From: Allodiplogaster sudhausi | Taxonomy: Eukaryota > Nematoda > Chromadorea > Rhabditida > Diplogasteridae | Length of the DNA: 64,000 nt | Assembly: GCA_945643635.1 (NCBI GenBank) | Contig: CALZFC010000217.1 | Span: 50,346-114,345 of the forward strand | Direction of reading: 5' to 3' | The notes under the pieces: generated by a model | Told to the model about the DNA's origin: nothing | Database searches by the model: none | Seen by the model: the letters and a program-made list of their open reading frames with translations, nothing else | In this document: one piece after another, positions 27,601 through 40,793 of the stretch | How the letters are laid out: each line of letters starts with the position of its first letter | How positions within the stretch are numbered: the first letter of the stretch is position 1 | Program-made: the position numbers and the translations under genes

Positions 27601-30600
27601 TACTAGAATCAAGCCGGCAGGAGCCCACTGTGCTAGAATAAATCAGAATTTCAAGAACCATCGGCTGAATACATAAAGTCGGGCAAACTTTTTCAAATCG
27701 ACATGGGTTATGGGGTAAAGTTACTGAAATTTTGTGGAGAATACGAGTATAATACATTTCTGGTCCCTACTACTAGAATCAAGCCGGCAGGAGCCCACTG
27801 TGCTAGAATAAATCAGAATTTCAAGAACCATCGGCTGAATACATAAAGTCGGGCAAACTTTTTCAAATCGACATGGGTTATGGGGTAAAGTTACTGAAAT
27901 TTTGTGGAGAATACGAGTATAATACATTTCTGGTCCCTACTACTAGAATCAAGCCGGCAGGAGCCCACTGTGCTAGAATAAATCAGAATTTCAAGAACCA
28001 TCGGCTGAATACATAAAGTCGGGCAAACTTTTTCAAATCGACATGGGTTATGGGGTAAAGTTACTGAAATTTTGTGGAGAATACGAGTATAATACATTTC
28101 TGGTCCCTACTACTAGAATCAAGCCGGCAGGAGCCCACTGTGCTAGAATAAATCAGAATTTCAAGAACCATCGGCTGAATACATAAAGTCGGGCAAACTT
28201 TTTCAAATCGACATGGGTTATGGGGTAAAGTTACTGAAATTTTGTGGAGAATACGAGTATAATACATTTCTGGTCCCTACTACTAGAATCAAGCCGGCAG
28301 GAGCCCACTGTGCTAGAATAAATCAGAATTTCAAGAACCATCGGCTGAATACATAAAGTCGGGCAAACTTTTTCAAATCGACATGGGTTATGGGGTAAAG
28401 TTACTGAAATTTTGTGGAGAATACGAGTATAATACATTTCTGGTCCCTACTACTAGAATCAAGCCGGCAGGAGCCCACTGTGCTAGAATAAATCAGAATT
28501 TCAAGAACCATCGGCTGAATACATAAAGTCGGGCAAACTTTTTCAAATCGACATGGGTTATGGGGTAAAGTTACTGAAATTTTGTGGAGAATACGAGTAT
28601 AATACATTTCTGGTCCCTACTACTAGAATCAAGCCGGCAGGAGCCCACTGTGCTAGAATAAATCAGAATTTCAAGAACCATCGGCTGAATACATAAAGTC
28701 GGGCAAACTTTTTCAAATCGACATGGGTTATGGGGTAAAGTTACTGAAATTTTGTGGAGAATACGAGTATAATACATTTCTGGTCCCTACTACTAGAATC
28801 AAGCCGGCAGGAGCCCACTGTGCTAGAATAAATCAGAATTTCAAGAACCATCGGCTGAATACATAAAGTCGGGCAAACTTTTTCAAATCGACATGGGTTA
28901 TGGGGTAAAGTTACTGAAATTTTGTGGAGAATACGAGTATAATACATTTCTGGTCCCTACTACTAGAATCAAGCCGGCAGGAGCCCACTGTGCTAGAATA
29001 AATCAGAATTTCAAGAACCATCGGCTGAATACATAAAGTCGGGCAAACTTTTTCAAATCGACATGGGTTATGGGGTAAAGTTACTGAAATTTTGTGGAGA
29101 ATACGAGTATAATACATTTCTGGTCCCTACTACTAGAATCAAGCCGGCAGGAGCCCACTGTGCTAGAATAAATCAGAATTTCAAGAACCATCGGCTGAAT
29201 ACATAAAGTCGGGCAAACTTTTTCAAATCGACATGGGTTATGGGGTAAAGTTACTGAAATTTTGTGGAGAATACGAGTATAATACATTTCTGGTCCCTAC
29301 TACTAGAATCAAGCCGGCAGGAGCCCACTGTGCTAGAATAAATCAGAATTTCAAGAACCATCGGCTGAATACATAAAGTCGGGCAAACTTTTTCAAATCG
29401 ACATGGGTTATGGGGTAAAGTTACTGAAATTTTGTGGAGAATACGAGTATAATACATTTCTGGTCCCTACTACTAGAATCAAGCCGGCAGGAGCCCACTG
29501 TGCTAGAATAAATCAGAATTTCAAGAACCATCGGCTGAATACATAAAGTCGGGCAAACTTTTTCAAATCGACATGGGTTATGGGGTAAAGTTACTGAAAT
29601 TTTGTGGAGAATACGAGTATAATACATTTCTGGTCCCTACTACTAGAATCAAGCCGGCAGGAGCCCACTGTGCTAGAATAAATCAGAATTTCAAGAACCA
29701 TCGGCTGAATACATAAAGTCGGGCAAACTTTTTCAAATCGACATGGGTTATGGGGTAAAGTTACTGAAATTTTGTGGAGAATACGAGTATAATACATTTC
29801 TGGTCCCTACTACTAGAATCAAGCCGGCAGGAGCCCACTGTGCTAGAATAAATCAGAATTTCAAGAACCATCGGCTGAATACATAAAGTCGGGCAAACTT
29901 TTTCAAATCGACATGGGTTATGGGGTAAAGTTACTGAAATTTTGTGGAGAATACGAGTATAATACATTTCTGGTCCCTACTACTAGAATCAAGCCGGCAG
30001 GAGCCCACTGTGCTAGAATAAATCAGAATTTCAAGAACCATCGGCTGAATACATAAAGTCGGGCAAACTTTTTCAAATCGACATGGGTTATGGGGTAAAG
30101 TTACTGAAATTTTGTGGAGAATACGAGTATAATACATTTCTGGTCCCTACTACTAGAATCAAGCCGGCAGGAGCCCACTGTGCTAGAATAAATCAGAATT
30201 TCAAGAACCATCGGCTGAATACATAAAGTCGGGCAAACTTTTTCAAATCGACATGGGTTATGGGGTAAAGTTACTGAAATTTTGTGGAGAATACGAGTAT
30301 AATACATTTCTGGTCCCTACTACTAGAATCAAGCCGGCAGGAGCCCACTGTGCTAGAATAAATCAGAATTTCAAGAACCATCGGCTGAATACATAAAGTC
30401 GGGCAAACTTTTTCAAATCGACATGGGTTATGGGGTAAAGTTACTGAAATTTTGTGGAGAATACGAGTATAATACATTTCTGGTCCCTACTACTAGAATC
30501 AAGCCGGCAGGAGCCCACTGTGCTAGAATAAATCAGAATTTCAAGAACCATCGGCTGAATACATAAAGTCGGGCAAACTTTTTCAAATCGACATGGGTTA

Positions 30601-33600
30601 TGGGGTAAAGTTACTGAAATTTTGTGGAGAATACGAGTATAATACATTTCTGGTCCCTACTACTAGAATCAAGCCGGCAGGAGCCCACTGTGCTAGAATA
30701 AATCAGAATTTCAAGAACCATCGGCTGAATACATAAAGTCGGGCAAACTTTTTCAAATCGACATGGGTTATGGGGTAAAGTTACTGAAATTTTGTGGAGA
30801 ATACGAGTATAATACATTTCTGGTCCCTACTACTAGAATCAAGCCGGCAGGAGCCCACTGTGCTAGAATAAATCAGAATTTCAAGAACCATCGGCTGAAT
30901 ACATAAAGTCGGGCAAACTTTTTCAAATCGACATGGGTTATGGGGTAAAGTTACTGAAATTTTGTGGAGAATACGAGTATAATACATTTCTGGTCCCTAC
31001 TACTAGAATCAAGCCGGCAGGAGCCCACTGTGCTAGAATAAATCAGAATTTCAAGAACCATCGGCTGAATACATAAAGTCGGGCAAACTTTTTCAAATCG
31101 ACATGGGTTATGGGGTAAAGTTACTGAAATTTTGTGGAGAATACGAGTATAATACATTTCTGGTCCCTACTACTAGAATCAAGCCGGCAGGAGCCCACTG
31201 TGCTAGAATAAATCAGAATTTCAAGAACCATCGGCTGAATACATAAAGTCGGGCAAACTTTTTCAAATCGACATGGGTTATGGGGTAAAGTTACTGAAAT
31301 TTTGTGGAGAATACGAGTATAATACATTTCTGGTCCCTACTACTAGAATCAAGCCGGCAGGAGCCCACTGTGCTAGAATAAATCAGAATTTCAAGAACCA
31401 TCGGCTGAATACATAAAGTCGGGCAAACTTTTTCAAATCGACATGGGTTATGGGGTAAAGTTACTGAAATTTTGTGGAGAATACGAGTATAATACATTTC
31501 TGGTCCCTACTACTAGAATCAAGCCGGCAGGAGCCCACTGTGCTAGAATAAATCAGAATTTCAAGAACCATCGGCTGAATACATAAAGTCGGGCAAACTT
31601 TTTCAAATCGACATGGGTTATGGGGTAAAGTTACTGAAATTTTGTGGAGAATACGAGTATAATACATTTCTGGTCCCTACTACTAGAATCAAGCCGGCAG
31701 GAGCCCACTGTGCTAGAATAAATCAGAATTTCAAGAACCATCGGCTGAATACATAAAGTCGGGCAAACTTTTTCAAATCGACATGGGTTATGGGGTAAAG
31801 TTACTGAAATTTTGTGGAGAATACGAGTATAATACATTTCTGGTCCCTACTACTAGAATCAAGCCGGCAGGAGCCCACTGTGCTAGAATAAATCAGAATT
31901 TCAAGAACCATCGGCTGAATACATAAAGTCGGGCAAACTTTTTCAAATCGACATGGGTTATGGGGTAAAGTTACTGAAATTTTGTGGAGAATACGAGTAT
32001 AATACATTTCTGGTCCCTACTACTAGAATCAAGCCGGCAGGAGCCCACTGTGCTAGAATAAATCAGAATTTCAAGAACCATCGGCTGAATACATAAAGTC
32101 GGGCAAACTTTTTCAAATCGACATGGGTTATGGGGTAAAGTTACTGAAATTTTGTGGAGAATACGAGTATAATACATTTCTGGTCCCTACTACTAGAATC
32201 AAGCCGGCAGGAGCCCACTGTGCTAGAATAAATCAGAATTTCAAGAACCATCGGCTGAATACATAAAGTCGGGCAAACTTTTTCAAATCGACATGGGTTA
32301 TGGGGTAAAGTTACTGAAATTTTGTGGAGAATACGAGTATAATACATTTCTGGTCCCTACTACTAGAATCAAGCCGGCAGGAGCCCACTGTGCTAGAATA
32401 AATCAGAATTTCAAGAACCATCGGCTGAATACATAAAGTCGGGCAAACTTTTTCAAATCGACATGGGTTATGGGGTAAAGTTACTGAAATTTTGTGGAGA
32501 ATACGAGTATAATACATTTCTGGTCCCTACTACTAGAATCAAGCCGGCAGGAGCCCACTGTGCTAGAATAAATCAGAATTTCAAGAACCATCGGCTGAAT
32601 ACATAAAGTCGGGCAAACTTTTTCAAATCGACATGGGTTATGGGGTAAAGTTACTGAAATTTTGTGGAGAATACGAGTATAATACATTTCTGGTCCCTAC
32701 TACTAGAATCAAGCCGGCAGGAGCCCACTGTGCTAGAATAAATCAGAATTTCAAGAACCATCGGCTGAATACATAAAGTCGGGCAAACTTTTTCAAATCG
32801 ACATGGGTTATGGGGTAAAGTTACTGAAATTTTGTGGAGAATACGAGTATAATACATTTCTGGTCCCTACTACTAGAATCAAGCCGGCAGGAGCCCACTG
32901 TGCTAGAATAAATCAGAATTTCAAGAACCATCGGCTGAATACATAAAGTCGGGCAAACTTTTTCAAATCGACATGGGTTATGGGGTAAAGTTACTGAAAT
33001 TTTGTGGAGAATACGAGTATAATACATTTCTGGTCCCTACTACTAGAATCAAGCCGGCAGGAGCCCACTGTGCTAGAATAAATCAGAATTTCAAGAACCA
33101 TCGGCTGAATACATAAAGTCGGGCAAACTTTTTCAAATCGACATGGGTTATGGGGTAAAGTTACTGAAATTTTGTGGAGAATACGAGTATAATACATTTC
33201 TGGTCCCTACTACTAGAATCAAGCCGGCAGGAGCCCACTGTGCTAGAATAAATCAGAATTTCAAGAACCATCGGCTGAATACATAAAGTCGGGCAAACTT
33301 TTTCAAATCGACATGGGTTATGGGGTAAAGTTACTGAAATTTTGTGGAGAATACGAGTATAATACATTTCTGGTCCCTACTACTAGAATCAAGCCGGCAG
33401 GAGCCCACTGTGCTAGAATAAATCAGAATTTCAAGAACCATCGGCTGAATACATAAAGTCGGGCAAACTTTTTCAAATCGACATGGGTTATGGGGTAAAG
33501 TTACTGAAATTTTGTGGAGAATACGAGTATAATACATTTCTGGTCCCTACTACTAGAATCAAGCCGGCAGGAGCCCACTGTGCTAGAATAAATCAGAATT

Positions 33601-36600
33601 TCAAGAACCATCGGCTGAATACATAAAGTCGGGCAAACTTTTTCAAATCGACATGGGTTATGGGGTAAAGTTACTGAAATTTTGTGGAGAATACGAGTAT
33701 AATACATTTCTGGTCCCTACTACTAGAATCAAGCCGGCAGGAGCCCACTGTGCTAGAATAAATCAGAATTTCAAGAACCATCGGCTGAATACATAAAGTC
33801 GGGCAAACTTTTTCAAATCGACATGGGTTATGGGGTAAAGTTACTGAAATTTTGTGGAGAATACGAGTATAATACATTTCTGGTCCCTACTACTAGAATC
33901 AAGCCGGCAGGAGCCCACTGTGCTAGAATAAATCAGAATTTCAAGAACCATCGGCTGAATACATAAAGTCGGGCAAACTTTTTCAAATCGACATGGGTTA
34001 TGGGGTAAAGTTACTGAAATTTTGTGGAGAATACGAGTATAATACATTTCTGGTCCCTACTACTAGAATCAAGCCGGCAGGAGCCCACTGTGCTAGAATA
34101 AATCAGAATTTCAAGAACCATCGGCTGAATACATAAAGTCGGGCAAACTTTTTCAAATCGACATGGGTTATGGGGTAAAGTTACTGAAATTTTGTGGAGA
34201 ATACGAGTATAATACATTTCTGGTCCCTACTACTAGAATCAAGCCGGCAGGAGCCCACTGTGCTAGAATAAATCAGAATTTCAAGAACCATCGGCTGAAT
34301 ACATAAAGTCGGGCAAACTTTTTCAAATCGACATGGGTTATGGGGTAAAGTTACTGAAATTTTGTGGAGAATACGAGTATAATACATTTCTGGTCCCTAC
34401 TACTAGAATCAAGCCGGCAGGAGCCCACTGTGCTAGAATAAATCAGAATTTCAAGAACCATCGGCTGAATACATAAAGTCGGGCAAACTTTTTCAAATCG
34501 ACATGGGTTATGGGGTAAAGTTACTGAAATTTTGTGGAGAATACGAGTATAATACATTTCTGGTCCCTACTACTAGAATCAAGCCGGCAGGAGCCCACTG
34601 TGCTAGAATAAATCAGAATTTCAAGAACCATCGGCTGAATACATAAAGTCGGGCAAACTTTTTCAAATCGACATGGGTTATGGGGTAAAGTTACTGAAAT
34701 TTTGTGGAGAATACGAGTATAATACATTTCTGGTCCCTACTACTAGAATCAAGCCGGCAGGAGCCCACTGTGCTAGAATAAATCAGAATTTCAAGAACCA
34801 TCGGCTGAATACATAAAGTCGGGCAAACTTTTTCAAATCGACATGGGTTATGGGGTAAAGTTACTGAAATTTTGTGGAGAATACGAGTATAATACATTTC
34901 TGGTCCCTACTACTAGAATCAAGCCGGCAGGAGCCCACTGTGCTAGAATAAATCAGAATTTCAAGAACCATCGGCTGAATACATAAAGTCGGGCAAACTT
35001 TTTCAAATCGACATGGGTTATGGGGTAAAGTTACTGAAATTTTGTGGAGAATACGAGTATAATACATTTCTGGTCCCTACTACTAGAATCAAGCCGGCAG
35101 GAGCCCACTGTGCTAGAATAAATCAGAATTTCAAGAACCATCGGCTGAATACATAAAGTCGGGCAAACTTTTTCAAATCGACATGGGTTATGGGGTAAAG
35201 TTACTGAAATTTTGTGGAGAATACGAGTATAATACATTTCTGGTCCCTACTACTAGAATCAAGCCGGCAGGAGCCCACTGTGCTAGAATAAATCAGAATT
35301 TCAAGAACCATCGGCTGAATACATAAAGTCGGGCAAACTTTTTCAAATCGACATGGGTTATGGGGTAAAGTTACTGAAATTTTGTGGAGAATACGAGTAT
35401 AATACATTTCTGGTCCCTACTACTAGAATCAAGCCGGCAGGAGCCCACTGTGCTAGAATAAATCAGAATTTCAAGAACCATCGGCTGAATACATAAAGTC
35501 GGGCAAACTTTTTCAAATCGACATGGGTTATGGGGTAAAGTTACTGAAATTTTGTGGAGAATACGAGTATAATACATTTCTGGTCCCTACTACTAGAATC
35601 AAGCCGGCAGGAGCCCACTGTGCTAGAATAAATCAGAATTTCAAGAACCATCGGCTGAATACATAAAGTCGGGCAAACTTTTTCAAATCGACATGGGTTA
35701 TGGGGTAAAGTTACTGAAATTTTGTGGAGAATACGAGTATAATACATTTCTGGTCCCTACTACTAGAATCAAGCCGGCAGGAGCCCACTGTGCTAGAATA
35801 AATCAGAATTTCAAGAACCATCGGCTGAATACATAAAGTCGGGCAAACTTTTTCAAATCGACATGGGTTATGGGGTAAAGTTACTGAAATTTTGTGGAGA
35901 ATACGAGTATAATACATTTCTGGTCCCTACTACTAGAATCAAGCCGGCAGGAGCCCACTGTGCTAGAATAAATCAGAATTTCAAGAACCATCGGCTGAAT
36001 ACATAAAGTCGGGCAAACTTTTTCAAATCGACATGGGTTATGGGGTAAAGTTACTGAAATTTTGTGGAGAATACGAGTATAATACATTTCTGGTCCCTAC
36101 TACTAGAATCAAGCCGGCAGGAGCCCACTGTGCTAGAATAAATCAGAATTTCAAGAACCATCGGCTGAATACATAAAGTCGGGCAAACTTTTTCAAATCG
36201 ACATGGGTTATGGGGTAAAGTTACTGAAATTTTGTGGAGAATACGAGTATAATACATTTCTGGTCCCTACTACTAGAATCAAGCCGGCAGGAGCCCACTG
36301 TGCTAGAATAAATCAGAATTTCAAGAACCATCGGCTGAATACATAAAGTCGGGCAAACTTTTTCAAATCGACATGGGTTATGGGGTAAAGTTACTGAAAT
36401 TTTGTGGAGAATACGAGTATAATACATTTCTGGTCCCTACTACTAGAATCAAGCCGGCAGGAGCCCACTGTGCTAGAATAAATCAGAATTTCAAGAACCA
36501 TCGGCTGAATACATAAAGTCGGGCAAACTTTTTCAAATCGACATGGGTTATGGGGTAAAGTTACTGAAATTTTGTGGAGAATACGAGTATAATACATTTC

Positions 36601-38244
36601 TGGTCCCTACTACTAGAATCAAGCCGGCAGGAGCCCACTGTGCTAGAATAAATCAGAATTTCAAGAACCATCGGCTGAATACATAAAGTCGGGCAAACTT
36701 TTTCAAATCGACATGGGTTATGGGGTAAAGTTACTGAAATTTTGTGGAGAATACGAGTATAATACATTTCTGGTCCCTACTACTAGAATCAAGCCGGCAG
36801 GAGCCCACTGTGCTAGAATAAATCAGAATTTCAAGAACCATCGGCTGAATACATAAAGTCGGGCAAACTTTTTCAAATCGACATGGGTTATGGGGTAAAG
36901 TTACTGAAATTTTGTGGAGAATACGAGTATAATACATTTCTGGTCCCTACTACTAGAATCAAGCCGGCAGGAGCCCACTGTGCTAGAATAAATCAGAATT
37001 TCAAGAACCATCGGCTGAATACATAAAGTCGGGCAAACTTTTTCAAATCGACATGGGTTATGGGGTAAAGTTACTGAAATTTTGTGGAGAATACGAGTAT
37101 AATACATTTCTGGTCCCTACTACTAGAATCAAGCCGGCAGGAGCCCACTGTGCTAGAATAAATCAGAATTTCAAGAACCATCGGCTGAATACATAAAGTC
37201 GGGCAAACTTTTTCAAATCGACATGGGTTATGGGGTAAAGTTACTGAAATTTTGTGGAGAATACGAGTATAATACATTTCTGGTCCCTACTACTAGAATC
37301 AAGCCGGCAGGAGCCCACTGTGCTAGAATAAATCAGAATTTCAAGAACCATCGGCTGAATACATAAAGTCGGGCAAACTTTTTCAAATCGACATGGGTTA
37401 TGGGGTAAAGTTACTGAAATTTTGTGGAGAATACGAGTATAATACATTTCTGGTCCCTACTACTAGAATCAAGCCGGCAGGAGCCCACTGTGCTAGAATA
37501 AATCAGAATTTCAAGAACCATCGGCTGAATACATAAAGTCGGGCAAACTTTTTCAAATCGACATGGGTTATGGGGTAAAGTTACTGAAATTTTGTGGAGA
37601 ATACGAGTATAATACATTTCTGGTCCCTACTACTAGAATCAAGCCGGCAGGAGCCCACTGTGCTAGAATAAATCAGAATTTCAAGAACCATCGGCTGAAT
37701 ACATAAAGTCGGGCAAACTTTTTCAAATCGACATGGGTTATGGGGTAAAGTTACTGAAATTTTGTGGAGAATACGAGTATAATACATTTCTGGTCCCTAC
37801 TACTAGAATCAAGCCGGCAGGAGCCCACTGTGCTAGAATAAATCAGAATTTCAAGAACCATCGGCTGAATACATAAAGTCGGGCAAACTTTTTCAAATCG
37901 ACATGGGTTATGGGGTAAAGTTACTGAAATTTTGTGGAGAATACGAGTATAATACATTTCTGGTCCCTACTACTAGAATCAAGCCGGCAGGAGCCCACTG
38001 TGCTAGAATAAATCAGAATTTCAAGAACCATCGGCTGAATACATAAAGTCGGGCAAACTTTTTCAAATCGACATGGGTTATGGGGTAAAGTTACTGAAAT
38101 TTTGTGGAGAATACGAGTATAATACATTTCTGGTCCCTACTACTAGAATCAAGCCGGCAGGAGCCCACTGTGCTAGAATAAATCAGAATTTCAAGAACCA
38201 TCGGCTGAATACATAAAGTCGGGCAAACTTTTTCAAATCGACAT
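6625..38244 (+). repeat. Invariant core: 186 identical 170-bp units
   Basis: From 6625 to 38244 the text repeats with an exact 170-base period, which also shows as an exact repeat of the layout every 1,020 bases (six units). I see no substitution and no length change in 186 consecutive units. Such identity over 31.6 kb implies very recent amplification, or continuous homogenisation by unequal exchange or gene conversion, or else an assembly that copied one consensus over real variation. Base-by-base checking by eye is imperfect, so an isolated substitution could have been missed, but a length change could not, because it would shift the phase. Confidence 0.92.
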
Positions 38245-38414
38245 GGGTTATGGGGTAAAGTTACTGAAATTTTGTGGAGAATACGAGTATAATAAATTTC
38301 TGGTCCCTACTACTAGAATCAAGCCGGCAGGAGCCCACTGTGCTAGAATAAATCAGAATTTCAAGAACCATCGGCTGAATACATAAAGTCGGGCAAACTT
38401 TTTCAAATCGACAT
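38245..38414 (+). repeat. First unit with the A allele at position 51
   Basis: Base 38295 is A where consensus has C, giving AATAAATTT. It is the first substitution seen in the window. The same allele recurs at 41694, 43904, 45943, 50358, 51885, 55613, 56631, 56970, 57480, 58156, 58494, 58831, 59507, 61867, 62375, 62713 and 63221, 18 in all. It creates a second AATAAA hexamer in the unit and removes the ATG of the repeated minus-strand reading frame. Confidence 0.93.
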
Positions 38415-40624
38415 GGGTTATGGGGTAAAGTTACTGAAATTTTGTGGAGAATACGAGTATAATACATTTCTGGTCCCTACTACTAGAATCAAGCCGGCAG
38501 GAGCCCACTGTGCTAGAATAAATCAGAATTTCAAGAACCATCGGCTGAATACATAAAGTCGGGCAAACTTTTTCAAATCGACATGGGTTATGGGGTAAAG
38601 TTACTGAAATTTTGTGGAGAATACGAGTATAATACATTTCTGGTCCCTACTACTAGAATCAAGCCGGCAGGAGCCCACTGTGCTAGAATAAATCAGAATT
38701 TCAAGAACCATCGGCTGAATACATAAAGTCGGGCAAACTTTTTCAAATCGACATGGGTTATGGGGTAAAGTTACTGAAATTTTGTGGAGAATACGAGTAT
38801 AATACATTTCTGGTCCCTACTACTAGAATCAAGCCGGCAGGAGCCCACTGTGCTAGAATAAATCAGAATTTCAAGAACCATCGGCTGAATACATAAAGTC
38901 GGGCAAACTTTTTCAAATCGACATGGGTTATGGGGTAAAGTTACTGAAATTTTGTGGAGAATACGAGTATAATACATTTCTGGTCCCTACTACTAGAATC
39001 AAGCCGGCAGGAGCCCACTGTGCTAGAATAAATCAGAATTTCAAGAACCATCGGCTGAATACATAAAGTCGGGCAAACTTTTTCAAATCGACATGGGTTA
39101 TGGGGTAAAGTTACTGAAATTTTGTGGAGAATACGAGTATAATACATTTCTGGTCCCTACTACTAGAATCAAGCCGGCAGGAGCCCACTGTGCTAGAATA
39201 AATCAGAATTTCAAGAACCATCGGCTGAATACATAAAGTCGGGCAAACTTTTTCAAATCGACATGGGTTATGGGGTAAAGTTACTGAAATTTTGTGGAGA
39301 ATACGAGTATAATACATTTCTGGTCCCTACTACTAGAATCAAGCCGGCAGGAGCCCACTGTGCTAGAATAAATCAGAATTTCAAGAACCATCGGCTGAAT
39401 ACATAAAGTCGGGCAAACTTTTTCAAATCGACATGGGTTATGGGGTAAAGTTACTGAAATTTTGTGGAGAATACGAGTATAATACATTTCTGGTCCCTAC
39501 TACTAGAATCAAGCCGGCAGGAGCCCACTGTGCTAGAATAAATCAGAATTTCAAGAACCATCGGCTGAATACATAAAGTCGGGCAAACTTTTTCAAATCG
39601 ACATGGGTTATGGGGTAAAGTTACTGAAATTTTGTGGAGAATACGAGTATAATACATTTCTGGTCCCTACTACTAGAATCAAGCCGGCAGGAGCCCACTG
39701 TGCTAGAATAAATCAGAATTTCAAGAACCATCGGCTGAATACATAAAGTCGGGCAAACTTTTTCAAATCGACATGGGTTATGGGGTAAAGTTACTGAAAT
39801 TTTGTGGAGAATACGAGTATAATACATTTCTGGTCCCTACTACTAGAATCAAGCCGGCAGGAGCCCACTGTGCTAGAATAAATCAGAATTTCAAGAACCA
39901 TCGGCTGAATACATAAAGTCGGGCAAACTTTTTCAAATCGACATGGGTTATGGGGTAAAGTTACTGAAATTTTGTGGAGAATACGAGTATAATACATTTC
40001 TGGTCCCTACTACTAGAATCAAGCCGGCAGGAGCCCACTGTGCTAGAATAAATCAGAATTTCAAGAACCATCGGCTGAATACATAAAGTCGGGCAAACTT
40101 TTTCAAATCGACATGGGTTATGGGGTAAAGTTACTGAAATTTTGTGGAGAATACGAGTATAATACATTTCTGGTCCCTACTACTAGAATCAAGCCGGCAG
40201 GAGCCCACTGTGCTAGAATAAATCAGAATTTCAAGAACCATCGGCTGAATACATAAAGTCGGGCAAACTTTTTCAAATCGACATGGGTTATGGGGTAAAG
40301 TTACTGAAATTTTGTGGAGAATACGAGTATAATACATTTCTGGTCCCTACTACTAGAATCAAGCCGGCAGGAGCCCACTGTGCTAGAATAAATCAGAATT
40401 TCAAGAACCATCGGCTGAATACATAAAGTCGGGCAAACTTTTTCAAATCGACATGGGTTATGGGGTAAAGTTACTGAAATTTTGTGGAGAATACGAGTAT
40501 AATACATTTCTGGTCCCTACTACTAGAATCAAGCCGGCAGGAGCCCACTGTGCTAGAATAAATCAGAATTTCAAGAACCATCGGCTGAATACATAAAGTC
40601 GGGCAAACTTTTTCAAATCGACAT

Positions 40625-40793
40625 GGGTTATGGGGTAAAGTTACTGAAATTTTGTGGAGAATACGAGTATAATAATTTCTGGTCCCTACTACTAGAATCA
40701 AGCCGGCAGGAGCCCACTGTGCTAGAATAAATCAGAATTTCAAGAACCATCGGCTGAATACATAAAGTCGGGCAAACTTTTTCAAATCGACAT
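40625..40793 (+). repeat. First 169-bp unit with a deletion at position 51
   Basis: Around 40671 the unit reads AATAATTTC instead of AATACATTTC. It can be read as loss of the C, or as a one-base shortening of the AAA produced by the A allele at the same site. The same deletion is present in units starting at 48442, 48611, 50647, 50986, 53025, 59627 and 62833, and, with a further T lost, at 59120 and 61986. Confidence 0.92.
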
